Positions 46,085 through 56,262 of a stretch of 64,000 nt of DNA are shown piece after piece. The notes beneath the pieces were generated by a model. It made no database searches and was not told where the DNA came from. It saw only the letters and a list, made by a program, of their open reading frames with translations. The position numbers and the translations under genes were made by a program. This DNA is from Gyrodactylus bullatarudis. Its lineage: Eukaryota > Platyhelminthes > Monogenea > Gyrodactylidea > Gyrodactylidae. The stretch is from positions 581,936 to 645,935 of the forward strand of contig SSNU01000096.1 of assembly GCA_012064415.1 (NCBI GenBank). Reading direction: 5' to 3'. Position 1 is the stretch's first letter; each line of letters begins with the position of its first letter.

Positions 46085-47290
46085 AACCCGCAAAGTTCAC
46101 GGTAATAGGGGTGAAATTTTGCAAAATTACTTAAATCGCCCATCGATATGATAAATTTAATCTCCAAGTATTTTAATGTTATTTCACCAAATTTCAAAAT
46201 ACCTTGATTCTGGAATAAGATAAACAAAATTGTGAAAATTTAAAACGTTTTCTGACCGATTAAAATTGTAATATACACCTAATTAATATGAAGATGGGAA
46301 TTTAAGATTTTTACAAAATTATAAATTTTTCATCAAGAAATTGAATTTGATCAATTTTTTGGAATCTAGATCGTAAATTCCACTTCCAGGATCTGAAGAA
46401 AAAAAATTTGGAAAAAATCAAATTTTAAGAAAGTTATGGCATATTTTAAAACTAGCGATGGCGCCGAATTCCCATTTTTTTGAACTTTGGGTTGATAATT
46501 TTTGTTGATTTAAAAGTTAGAGAGTGATCAAAAGTTGATTTTTAGGATCACGATTAGTCAAAGAAATCAAATATACTGATTCAGATTTTGAGAATCCGCC
46601 CATCTTCGTGAGAGAATCGAATTTTGATTTTTTAAACATTTTCACTACTTGAAAATCGATGAAATTTTGATGATTCAAGATCCCTGGAAATTGACGAGTC
46701 CATTGGAATTTTTATGGTCATAATCGGTTTCTTTGTCTATTCGTGATCCTAAAAATCAACTTTTGATCACTCTCTCACTTTTGAATCAACAAAAAAATTA
46801 TCAATTCAAAGTTCAAAAAAATGGGAATTTGGCGCTACTTCAAGATTTCAAATTTGCCGTTTCTTACTTAAAATTTGATTTTTTCTAAATTTTTTTTCTC
46901 CGTACCGTGAAAGAGGGCCTTATGATCTAGATTCCAAAATATTTTGATCAAATTCAATTTCTTGATGAAAAAATATAAGAATTTTGTAAAAATCATAAAT
47001 TACCATCTTCCTATTAATTAGCTTTACATGAAAAATTAAAGGAATTTCTTTTTTAATAGGATTTAAGTTCAAGTTAAGGATTTAATTTTTTGCAACTCTT
47101 TTGTAAGAAATAATGTGAATTCAAGTTAAAATTGTGAATATGCAACATTAGAAAACGTTTCAAATTCAAAATTTTTCGCAAAATTTTTCTTATTCCAGAA
47201 GCATGTAAAATGTATTTTGAAGCGAAATTTGGTGGGATAATATTGAAATACTATCATATCGATGGGCGATTTAAGCAATTTTCCGAGATT
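46085..47290. repeat. Nested palindrome around FB-3
   Basis: The flanks of FB-3 are themselves inverted repeats: catatcgatgggcgattta appears at about 47253-47273 and, reversed, at 46137-46147, and ttctggaataag at 46209 pairs with cttattccagaa at about 47190. The nested symmetry suggests that FB-3 inserted at the centre of an older inverted-repeat element, or that the whole is one large foldback unit. A 79-codon minus-strand frame inside is a by-product. Confidence 0.6.
46279..47021. repeat. Foldback element FB-3
   Basis: Same family as FB-1: the left end ctaattaatatgaagatggg pairs with the right end ccatcttcctattaattag; inner arms share agcgatggcgcc (left) and the gatcactctctcac/ttgatcaaaagttg blocks. 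No coding capacity. Confidence 0.87.
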
Positions 47291-47339
47291 TTATCCAAGT
47301 CGTATAATTGATATAAATTTTTACAAAAATCTAAATACT

Positions 47340-47863
47340 AAGGTCTTGGAAACGATTTGGGGAAAAAGCAACTCAACCCTCTCCAAACAGATTCTCAAAG
47401 AAAGTGATGCTCATAGCTTTCTGGACAAGACAAGGAGTAATACACTAAGAACTTATGGATTATGGTCAGACTGTCACTTCTCAAAGATATCTAGACTCAT
47501 TAAGGTAAATGGTTGCCAAATAAAAGAAAAAAAAATCCCAAGATTCGGAAGGATTTCATTCCAACAAGATAACGCCCGACCTCAAAGAGATGTCAAAAAT
47601 TTTTTTCAAATACAGAATATCGATGTCATTGAACATACTCCTATAGTCCTGACCTAGCCCCGTCAGATTATCATCTTTTCAGGTCGATGCAACTCTTTTT
47701 AAAGGGGAAAAATTCCTCAGTAAAGGAGAGGTTGAAAATGGCCTCATCAACTTTTTTGATTCAAAAAGTCAAGAGTTTTACGCTGATGGGATTGAACAGC
47801 TATCTATTCGTTGGCAGAAATGTATTAATTCTGCTGGAGAATATTTTGATACCTGATTTTTCA
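47340..47863 (+). pseudogene. mariner-family transposase remnant
   Basis: YGLWSDCHFS, IKVNGCQ and FQQDNARPQ (one catalytic Asp) are followed, after a frameshift near 47643, by YSPDLAPSDYHLFRSMQ (another catalytic Asp). After a second shift near 47705 come INFFDSKSQEFYADGIEQL and RWQKCINSAGEYFD. These are the conserved C-terminal blocks of mariner transposases. The N-terminal helix-turn-helix region is not recognisable and no terminal repeats were found. The ATG at 47262 belongs to a repeated sequence also present at 46.1 kb and is not the transposase start. Confidence 0.88.
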
Positions 47864-48540
47864 CTTTTTGTGCAGATTTTTGAATATATTTTTTTAACTT
47901 TACAGTCTCTTTTGACGCAACCTAATAATAATATTAATGGAGTATGTGTCGAAAATTCTTCGCCATTAATTCATCCAAGTTGAAAAATCATAAATTTTCA
48001 ATGAATTTTATCATTAAAACTCTGTGTATCTTGGCCATTCTCAGAATGTTTGAATTATTAGAAGATGAAGTTTTTTAGTATTTCAGCTCTTGTTGGTAGG
48101 TTCCACAATCTATAACTGATGTTTACCACATGGAGGGACTGCGTCGGAAACAGAGCAGAGCTGCAGCTCGGTTAACTGTCTTTGAGTTTCATCCCTCAAA
48201 AATAACCTCCCTGTGGCAACTTACCTGACACCTCTCGACCCAAACTATAGTTAATAATTGTTAGACCTCGATGAAAATTTTAAAACATGGGAAATTCCAG
48301 GCGGGAACAATATAGGTTGCTTATTATCACATTTTATTTACTTCAAGTAGAAAATATCCTAAAATCTCAAAGTCCCCACTCAAGCATAACTGAAAATTTA
48401 CTTTCGACATCAAAAATAAATTTAGATTTCTCATAATTAGAAAAACAATAAAATTAGTAAAATTTAAACATCATTATTTGTTTTAAATAACCAAATAGTT
48501 GAAAAGATTATACAGTTACAAAGAAATGAATAATTAAATA
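47864..48540. other. Spacer, no gene recognised
   Basis: A GC-richer stretch at about 48115-48250 (accacatggagggactgcg, ctgcagctcggttaactg) stands out but I could not assign it. Confidence 0.5.
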
Positions 48541-49062
48541 GATTTTCAAAATTTAGAATCTTTCAATAGACCTGGATTATTATCTGAAGACAAGCTTCCT
48601 CTTAACAGTGATGTTGTTAATCATTTCTTGTATCTTCGTAATCAAGGAGATAGGAAAAAGTTCAGAGAATTTCGAAAGTTGACTATTGATAAAGTTCTAG
48701 AAATATTCCGGAAAATCCCAATAGATGTTCTTCCTCGAACTAGTCTAACGACGAAATTCTATCATTTGTTGGAATTAAGAACTAATTCATCAAAGAACAA
48801 AAAGGATATATCAGAAGAATGGAATAAATTATTGCCTGCTCTAACTTGCAAGTGTTATTTGCCAAGAGACGTTCTCACAGTCAGAAAAAGTAAGCCTTGT
48901 TCTTATATTAATAATTCCCATCATTCTATAATGATTTGTTTTCTGACTGATCAAAATGGCAATAGAAACATGTCAATAAATGACTCAAATAATGAAATAA
49001 ATGAGTTTGTCAAAGCGCAATTTTTTTGTATGCAGATTTTTATGTATAGGTATGAATTCTGA
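48541..49062 (+). CDS. Unidentified open frame, CKC-motif type
   Basis: Open from about 48541 (no ATG at the start of the open stretch) to a stop at 49060-49062. Sequence: LPLNSDVVNHFLYLRNQGD, EIFRKIPIDVLPRTSLTTKF, ISEEWNKLLPALTCKCYLPRD. The order (LPL..VVNHFLYLR, helices, W-x-L then a CKC cluster) recalls uncharacterised multi-copy proteins in invertebrate genomes that are often mobile-element associated; this is an impression, not an assignment. It may be one exon of a larger gene or a relic. Confidence 0.35.
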   Translation, partial: DFQNLESFNRPGLLSEDKLPLNSDVVNHFLYLRNQGDRKKFREFRKLTIDKVLEIFRKIPIDVLPRTSLTTKFYHLLELRTNSSKNKKDISEEWNKLLPALTCKCYLPRDVLTVRKSKPCSYINNSHHSIMICFLTDQNGNRNMSINDSNNEINEFVKAQFFCMQIFMYRYEF

Positions 49063-49491
49063 GAGATACAATTCCACATAAATTTACAAGATCCAATTCT
49101 GCTACATAATAGATAAAAATTAAGTCATCAAAAGCATTCCGAAAAAAAATTTTAATTTTAGTCGGTTTATTCGAAATATACTGTTTTATTATTGAAAGAC
49201 ATTTTCTCGTGTGAAGCTCTAGAAATCTCCTTTACTAAAGAAATTGAAGAGCGTATATAATCTGGTTGTTCTTCTAACTCTTTTCCATGTCAAAGTGATA
49301 AAAATGAACTCGTAACTGATATTAACGAATTTCACAGGCATACATCCTAATTTCAAGACTATAGTGACTCATTAAGTTATTTTTACTTTTTAAAGCAAGC
49401 TTTCAAGGGAAAATCTTATTGATACTGGTGAACAAAACACTGATAAAAGTGAATCTTATGAATATTTTTGAACTAAATAATTTATTATATA
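49063..49491. other. Spacer, no gene recognised
   Basis: AT-rich, nothing recognised. Confidence 0.5.
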
Positions 49492-50381
49492 TGTTACACT
49501 ATATTCTTAGAATTAGTTTTTTTCTAAATATCCTAGTATAATCTTAAAACCAGTACAAAACTAGTATATCCTTAAAATAATTAAAATTTTAAGAATATCC
49601 TAATCTCGTACTGGGCTTGTCAAGTTTGTCTTTTTTCATTATTCAAAAGTTTCAAGATGAGTTTCAAGTTTCATAATTTTTATTTATTTGAGCAAGACAG
49701 GGAATGATGGCATTTAGAATTACATAGAAGACATTTCTTTTTACAATTACACGAATTACTTTGACAGGGGTATTTTTGAGCTCAGCAAATTGTTAAATGA
49801 TGAAAATCAGCTCTCGATCTCAAAAAAATGTAGATTTAGATCATTGATATGAATGAAATACCATACTATATTAAAGTATCATTTTAATACCTTTATTTTC
49901 AAAATAATACATTATAAGACTTTGAATCCTGATGATATAGAAGAAAAATTATAAATTTAAATGAATTTTCAGAACAGAGAGAAAAGCTGGTTGAAAAACT
50001 TGTGAAATCAAAGATTATCCCTCCAAATCCTCCAAATATTTTTTGAAAGCTTCTCTTGCTCTTGCTTCTTCTGACTTTGACATGACTAGACGATAAATTG
50101 ATAAAACACAAAAAATGATTTTCACGAAGCCTGTCAAATTTCTATTTGATTGGTTGCTTTGATTTCGGAGGATTGTAAACAATAAATGTTAAATAAACCA
50201 ATTCCATAGTGATATTATCTTGAAACTTTTGAATAAGAAAAAAGACAAACTTGACAAGCCCAGTACGAGATTAGGATATTCTTAAAATTTTAATTATTTT
50301 AAGGATATACTAGTTTTGTACTGGTTTTAAGGTTATACTAGGATATTTAGAAAAAAACTAATTTTAAGAATATACTGTAAC
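49492..50381. mobile_element. Non-autonomous DNA transposon with 165-bp inverted repeats
   Basis: Termini TGTTACA(C/G)TATATTCTTA are inverted repeats flanked by TA. Arms: about 49492-49656 and 50219-50381, around 90-95 percent matched by eye, including ctagtata, taattaaaattttaagaat and cccagtacgagattagg blocks. The interior (about 560 bp) has no transposase. The TA flank suggests the Tc1/mariner group, but the terminal sequence was not matched to a known family. The right end abuts a PLE fragment at 50391. Confidence 0.82.
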
Positions 50382-50390
50382 ATATACATA

Positions 50391-50691
50391 AAGTTGGCTT
50401 AGTAATTGGTCTAGGAAAGAGGATAAGAAGGATTGCTAGTCCAGAGGAATGGCCAAAAGAAATAGAAGAGTCAAAGTTACGTTTAAATGAAAATGGTTAT
50501 CCCAACAGATTTGTTGACAAATTCATCAATATGTCTGATGATGTAGATTAAAGGATCGACAGAGATGAAGGAGAGAAGACAACCATCTTCATGAAACTTA
50601 ATTTTAAAGGTGACGGTTTCAGTAATGATGTAAGAAGACGACTGGTCAATCTTATTTTGATAAATTACGTGAATCATATCAACGCCAATAT
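50391..50691 (+). mobile_element. PLE-E fragment joined to a repeat tip
   Basis: Plus-strand PLE coding fragment (KVGLVIGLGKR, SPEEWPKEIEESKLR, RFVDKFINMSDDVD with a stop, LNFKGDGFSNDVRRRLVNL), nearly identical to PLE-D. At about 50653 it jumps to the outer tip of the terminal repeat (tttgataaattacgtgaatc), so the GIY-YIG domain and hammerhead are deleted. It meets minus-strand PLE-F tail to tail. Confidence 0.85.
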
Positions 50692-51660
50692 ACAGAAGAG
50701 ATTCACGTAATTTACCCCCGAAAAAAACACTGATTTGCATTTATGAATTTTGAAGAATTGAAAAAAAAGAGGTTTATTGACACTGAATACGTATTTCTTA
50801 AAGCTTCATCAGCAATGTTACTTTAAAAATGAAATTATAAATATAATTATATTATATTATAATCATTGAAATAATAAATTACAAAAATTAGAATCAAAAT
50901 AGTAAGAAGCAAGTTACATAAAAAGAATGTAAGCTGAAAAAATATCCAAAAAAACTCAACATTAATAGCAAAAGTGAAGAGAAAAAAGGCTGGAAAAGCT
51001 CACATAGGTCAGGGTAGTATGAGAGTATATGTATGGTTCTTTTGAACACACAGATCTGGTTTAATAGTACTGATAAAGAATTTCTCTTTAATCCAAAGAT
51101 CAGTGCTTTCATCACCTGGGCTCTTATAAAAGATTGAAAAAATTGTAATAATCAGCAGTATGATTATAATCATAATAATTATTGTCCGTCAAATGTTTAT
51201 GAACTGAAGTGTTCTTTGAAAGATGTTCCTTTGTCTTAGTCCTTAGTTTTCTAATTGTTCTTCCAAGATAATTTGAACCACAGTCACATTGAAACTAATA
51301 AATTAAGCGAGTATTTTCTTCTGGCTTGAGCTGATCCTTATGAATTAAACTAAATAATTATAATCTTAAGATTAGTTAATTTTCTTCATATATCATTGCT
51401 AAAGCCGTCACCTTTGAAATTTAGTTTCATGAAAACAGTTTTCATCTCCTCATTGGTTGGGAAATTAGTGTCATCTCTTTGGCGTTCAGGCAAAGAGATA
51501 AATTTATCAATAAATTTTGCAGGATAGCCATTTTCCATCAAAATATTTTTCAGTCTCTCTAATTCATTAGGAAGTTCCTCTTTGCTTACGATTCCTTTTT
51601 ACGACTGACCGACAACCAAACCAACTTCATGAAAAAACATACCGAATGCTAACTGATAGT
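50692..51660 (-). mobile_element. PLE-F, divergent truncated copy
   Basis: Minus-strand PLE with terminal repeat (50692-50990) and the C-terminal half of the polyprotein: the GIY-YIG start CDCGSNYLGRTIRKL, LNFKGDGFSN, and the region before it to about 51660. It is riddled with stops and shifts, and carries an AT-rich insertion in the endonuclease part (about 51145-51185). The most diverged of the PLE-A-type copies. Confidence 0.82.
50780..50818 (-). ncRNA. Hammerhead ribozyme of PLE-F
   Basis: Minus strand: stem I acattg with cagtgt (five Watson-Crick pairs and one G-U), core CTGATGA (50812-50806), stem II segment agctttaa, GAA (50797-50795), self-complementary stem III atacgtat, cleavage-site T at 50786. 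The stem I sequence differs from the other copies yet pairs. Confidence 0.82.
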
Positions 51661-51702
51661 ATCAAAGCCATAAGCGAAAAAATCTTAGGATACATACTAC
51701 AC

Positions 51703-52444
51703 CTAATTAATATGAAGATGGTAATTTATGATTTTTACAAAATTCTTATATTTTTTCATCAAGAAATTGAATTTGATCAAAATATTTTGGAATCTAGATC
51801 ATAAGGCCCTCTTTCACGGTACGGAGAAAAAAAATTTAGAAAAAATCAAATTTTAAGTAAGAAACGGCAAATTTGAAATCTTGAAGTAGCGCCAAATTCC
51901 CATTTTTTTGAACTTTGAATTGATAATTTTTTTGTTGATTCAAAAGTGAGAGAGTGATCAAAAGTTGATTTTTAGGATCACAATTAGTCAAAGAAATTAA
52001 ATATGCTTAATCTGGTTTTAAGAACCACCCCGTAATCGTGTCAAAATCATAAACTTTGATTTTTTTGTAATTTTTCCTACTTGAAAGTCGATGGAAATTG
52101 ATATTTAAAGATCCCAGAAAAACGACGAATTTATCAAAATTTCTATTATGATTATTGGTTTTTTTGACTAATTGTGATCCTAAAAATCAACTTTTGATCA
52201 CTCTTTCATATTGAAACCAACAAAAATCTTTTACTCAAAATTCAAAAAATGGGAATTTGGCGCTACTTCAAGATTTCAAATTTGCCGTTTCTTACTTAAA
52301 TATTGATTTTTTCTAAATTTTTCTTCTCCGTACCGTGAAAGAGGGCCTCATGATCTAGATTCCAAAAAATTGATCAAATTCAATTTCTTGATGAAAAATT
52401 AAGAATTTTGTAAAAATCATAAACTCCCATCTTTATATTAACTA
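51703..52444. repeat. Foldback element FB-4
   Basis: Left end ctaattaatatgaagatgg, right end ccatctttatattaacta; the paired blocks ctctttcacggtacggag and ctccgtaccgtgaaagag, and agtagcgccaaattccc and gggaatttggcgctact, identify the FB-1/FB-3 family. Its arms match FB-3 closely. Confidence 0.87.
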
Positions 52445-52884
52445 AAGCTATTCTCGATGAATTTGGGAATTCATGATTTTTACAAAAATCTCATTTTTTC
52501 ATCAAGGTATCGAAAATTTTGAAAGATTTTTTTAAACTTTGAGTTGAAATTTTTTGTTGATTTCAAGGTCTGAGAGGAATCAAACGTTATTTTTCAGCTT
52601 CATCATTAGAAAAAGAAAATATTTACTCCTATTTCTATTTTTAAAAAGCACACCTTTTACGTGCGAATGTCTACTTCCTATTATTCGATTATTTTTACTG
52701 CTTGGAGAATGATAAACTAGGGTGATCCAAGATCATTTCAAAATGGTGAAAAATTCTCCGAATTTTTTTTTCTCAAATCAGTTAAAGTGTACATTTTTCA
52801 ATAAGTTACCAAAAAATCTTTCAAAATTTTCGATACCTTGATGAAAAAATGAGATTTTCCCAAACTCATCGAGAATAGCTTTAG
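52442..52884. repeat. Separate palindromic element beside FB-4
   Basis: ctaaagctattctcgatga (52442 on) and tcatcgagaatagctttag (to 52884) are exact inverted ends of arms about 85 bp long that also share caaggtatcgaaaattttg. The loop is about 270 bp. It begins where FB-4 ends. No coding capacity. Confidence 0.88.
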
Positions 52885-53117
52885 TATCCGTACCATCAAG
52901 TGTCGTTAAGACATATGTTTCCTATACCTTTAAACTCTTACCACAATTAAATATTTTTGAACGATAATATTGTTGAGTTTAGAACCCAATGATAGTAATA
53001 TTAAGGTTAACTAGAAATAATTCGTTCTAGGTGCTTAGACTGGTACGAAAGAAACTTACAAAGCATTTAGAAATAATTTTTTCCTAACAATTTCCTTTTT
53101 CTGGACTCATCAGTATG
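52885..53117. other. Spacer, no gene recognised
   Basis: Nothing recognised in this stretch before the tRNA-like sequence. Confidence 0.5.
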
Positions 53118-53192
53118 CCACAGCCTGGGATTTGAACCTCGGACCTCTAACATTGTAGACCAATGCTCAATCCACTCGTCTAAAATCCCAAC
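53118..53192 (-). repeat. tRNA-derived SINE head or tRNA pseudogene
   Basis: Minus strand: A box tagacgagtgg (53182-53172) and B box gaggttcaaatcc (53140-53128) at tRNA-like spacing, with a cattg/caatg anticodon-like stem whose loop is only five bases. The acceptor stem does not close. Polymerase III promoter elements are therefore present but the tRNA fold is broken. Confidence 0.6.
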
Positions 53193-53612
53193 TTCCATCA
53201 GTTAAATCGAACAGACTCCAAAAAAGCATGTTCCAGCAGTCGTGATTACAATGATTACTAATTAGTAGAGCACCAAAAAAGTGGCAAAAAGTGGCACTTA
53301 CCAAAATAGTAAAATTTTGGTGTTATAATCAACTACTTACTAGTAAATTTACTCAATTCGTAAACAGACATGAATGAAAATGAAACGAAGGCGACCACGC
53401 TAGACTTTGAATATTGTTTAGAGTAGTACCCACGCACGCAGTCAACCAATGGTATTGATTCTCAGTCTTCACTTGGTACCAAATGAAAGAGATGCATTGA
53501 TTTCATACATGGATATATTATGAATGAGTAATTCACTTTGTTTATCAAAAACGTCCGAGTACCCACTTAAATTCATAATTTGGGAATGTATAAGAAAGAG
53601 ATATATTTAAAA

Positions 53613-53648
53613 ACCATATACTTATTTCTTAAAGCATCATCAGTGGCA
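53613..53648 (-). ncRNA. Hammerhead ribozyme of PLE-G
   Basis: Minus strand: stem I gcca with tggt (three pairs plus a G-U), core CTGATGA (53643-53637), stem II segment tgctttaa, GAA (53628-53626), stem III ataagtat with a two-base loop, cleavage-site A at 53617. Weaker stem I than the other copies. Confidence 0.72.
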
Positions 53649-53733
53649 TTGCATTAAAAATGATAAAATTTAAAAGATTCATTCAAGATAATAATTTACA
53701 AATAATGAAAGAAATAGTAAAAGATGATTAAAA

Positions 53734-54767
53734 TTAGAATAATATGTAAGCTGAAAAAACACCAAAACTCTCCAATAAATAGCAACAGTGGAGAGAAAAG
53801 TGAAAAAGCTCACATAGGCCAGGGGAGTTGAAGGTTATAAGAATAGATTTTTTTTGAACACATAGATTGGATTTGTATAAATTAATAAAGAATTTCTCTT
53901 TGACCCATACATCTATGCTGTCATCACATGGATTTTTGTACAGAATGGAAAAATTCGAAATTGAAGCAGCATGTTTCTCCTGTTTGATATGCCTAGTTAC
54001 CGCAGTGTCCTTATTCAGATGATAACTTGATCTTGTAGCCAGCTTCCTAATTGTTCTACCTATGTAAGAAGCACCACAGTCACATTGGAATTTATAAATT
54101 AGTAGAGTCTTCTCCTCCGGCTTGAGTAAATCTTTATGAATCAAACTAAACAGTCTCTGTGTTTTAAATACAATTTTCAATTGTATATTATTATAATGTT
54201 GATTGATGAGATTAACCGGTCTTCTTCTAATGTCATTACTAAAACCGTCGCCTTTTGTTGAGTCTCATGAAAATCTTTGTTTTCTCAATTTCATCTATAT
54301 TTACATCTTCATCCCTATTATCTGAAATATTGATTAATTTTTCTACAAATTTCTTAGGATAACCATTCTCCATCAGACACAACTTTGAATTCTCTATTTC
54401 ATTAGGCCATTCCTCAGGACTAGCTATTCTTCTTATCCTTTTCCCTAGACCAATCACTAAGCCAACTTTATGCGAAATAGGACTGAAACTGACATAATGA
54501 AGATATTTACCATTGTAAGTCTTCTTCTTGAAAATATTTCTCAGGATTGATCCATCATCTTTTCTAGTCAGTTTAACATCTAAAAAACTCAAAATACCAT
54601 TAGATTCTTTTTCCATAGTGAAGTGTCATCAACATATCTAATGTAAACATCAGTAAAAGAATTGATAGCGTCAGACATTTTATTTAATTCTAACCATCCC
54701 AAGAAGATATCTGCTAATAAAGGACTAAGAGGTGAACCCATGGCTATCCCATCTTTCTGTATAAAAA
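53734..54767 (-). pseudogene. PLE-G polyprotein, 5'-truncated and frameshifted
   Basis: Starts in RT motif B and keeps an intact motif C (YIRYVDDT). A deletion after YVDD shifts the frame to FLDVKLTRKDDGS. A second break lies near 54240 in LNFKGDGF. The last frame has LKIVFKTQRLFSLIHKDLL, the GIY-YIG domain CDCGASYIGRTIRKLATR...HLNKDTAVTRH and the C-terminus near 53815. Upstream of 54767 the open frame is host or MITE sequence. Confidence 0.9.
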
Positions 54768-55130
54768 ATGGATATATGTAATACAAACATACGAACACAT
54801 TGTAGTGACCAATGAAGTCATTCATTACGCATACAGATGTAACCAATCAGAAGATGATTAGAAATAATTGATTTTTCCATATTAAATTTTTCACAAAAAG
54901 TGGCATTTATTAAAAAAAGTGGCATATAGTGGCATCTGGTGCTCTAATAATTAGTAATGATTACTAATCTTTCAGGCTTCTATTAGATACTATTAATTGA
55001 AATTCCCAAAATTTTTCGTGCACTTTTCTGAAAAAAAAATTTATCATCAAAATCAATATAAACCTCTCTTTGAGTTTTAATTAAAATATTAATTAGTTAT
55101 CTATAATAACAAACTTTATCATGAGATAGG

Positions 55131-55137
55131 TATAAAA
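55131..55137 (+). promoter_or_regulatory. TATA box of lectin-like gene 3
   Basis: TATAAAA, 40 nt before the ATG at 55171. The first in-frame ATG (55141) sits only 4 nt after the box, so it would precede the transcription start. Confidence 0.65.
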
Positions 55138-55170
55138 CAAATGATGAATTTAATTAATACAATTCCAAGA

Positions 55171-55574
55171 ATGAAAATTTTACTGGTACTCACTGTTATT
55201 GCTCAAGTGATCTTGTCGTATGGCAGAACCCCTTATCCAATGAATTGGGACGATGCTAATGATTGGTGCTACGAAAATTCTCGTCAAGGTCTTGCCTCGC
55301 CAAAATCCAATTTAACACCACTCGTGAACGCATGTAGTTCATGGGGATGTTGGCTAGGATTTCATCGAGTCTTTCCTGAAACTTTAGACTTTGTAAAGAA
55401 CGATTATAGTGATCAAAATTTGTAAGAGTAATTTCCTTTACTTTCTTCTTTAGCGGTTGGAATTGGGGTGAGCCAAATAATTATGATAAGAAAGAAGACT
55501 GTGGAATGGTGGTCAATGGAGGCCTGAATGATTACGGTTGCTGGAACATGCTTTTTGGAGTCTGCTCGATTTAA
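55171..55574 (+). CDS. Secreted C-type-lectin-like protein 3
   Basis: Exons 55171-55421 and 55454-55574 with a 32-nt phase-2 intron (55422-55453, GTAAGA...TTCTTTAG) give 123 aa. Signal peptide MKILLVLTVIAQVILSYG, then MNWDDANDWCYENSRQGLAS, CSSWGCWLGFHRVF (WIGL-like), exon 2 GWNWGEPNNYDKKEDCGM, LNDYGCWNM and the end GVCSI. The EPN tripeptide, typical of mannose-type C-type lectins, and an ND before the penultimate Cys are retained, so calcium-dependent sugar binding is plausible. AATAAA follows the stop by about ten bases. The ATG at 55141 would add ten residues; the TATA position argues against it. Confidence 0.88.
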
Positions 55575-55934
55575 CTGATAGGAAATAAATTTTATTATTT
55601 CAAAAATATCTTTCTTGTTTTATTTTAACTCTTAATTTTTTTCATAACTCTCATTTGATCTTTTGACTATCATATGGTTTGTTAATACGAAAAAAGGCTT
55701 TTCTGAGCTTTAGATGAATAATAATGAGTTGCTCGAGTGGTACGTGCCTTTAAGGGCACTGTGGAACTTTAAGTTTAATCTATTTCAACTTTAATCCTAA
55801 AAAATTTCCACAGAAAGAGATTCCTTATTGCATCTCTGGGTAGTAGAAAGTTGTTCCTATCGAATCAGCAATCCAGGTACAAAACGATCAAAATAAAGGT
55901 TACCATTTATATATTTTGCTTATCTAAGTTATGA

Positions 55935-56262
55935 AAAGTTATCTCTTCATTGCTGCTATTACAGACTTTTGCTCTTTTTTCAGCTTTAATATCATTCTGA
56001 TAAAGGTGATGTAAGGTTTGTAAAAGGATAGCGTTTTTATTTCGTGACCCACTCTTCAGATTTAAGTAACCAAAATGATAAATTTCACTTAAAACAATTC
56101 TGATTGGCCCTTTTTTGCCTCCTCTGTGCGTCTGTGATTGTGTTCCCTCTTTTTGCGTATGTATTTAACTATTGCTCGGAACAAATACATCTTTTTCTCA
56201 ACTTTTACTATTTCTTTCATGATTTGTAAATTATTATTTTCATTCAATAATATCTTTTCTCA
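55935..56262 (+). mobile_element. PLE tail remnant, interrupted
   Basis: 55935-56000 (ttgctgctatt, cttttttcagcttt) and 56195-56262 (caacttttactatttctttc, gtaaattattattttcattc) are consecutive parts of a PLE 3' end separated by about 195 bp of unrelated sequence. Lies just upstream of lectin-like gene 4. Confidence 0.65.

Larger units (their letters stand above)
53519..54767 (-). mobile_element. PLE-G, 5'-truncated copy with terminal repeat
   Basis: Minus-strand PLE running from RT motif B (FIQKDGIAMGSPLSP) to the terminal repeat. A direct repeat ATGGATATAT flanks it (53509-53518 and 54768-54777) and is a plausible 10-bp target duplication. It lies within the hAT-like MITE. Confidence 0.88.
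53267..54946. mobile_element. hAT-like MITE split by PLE-G
   Basis: Terminal inverted repeats TAGAGCACCA (53267-53276) and TGGTGCTCTA (54937-54946), flanked by 8-bp near-identical duplications (ctaattag at left, ataattag at right). Subterminal GTGGCA motifs occur twice near the left end and three times near the right. Short TIRs, 8-bp duplications and subterminal repeats are hAT hallmarks. The original element was only a few hundred bp; most of the interior is the inserted PLE-G. Confidence 0.68.
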
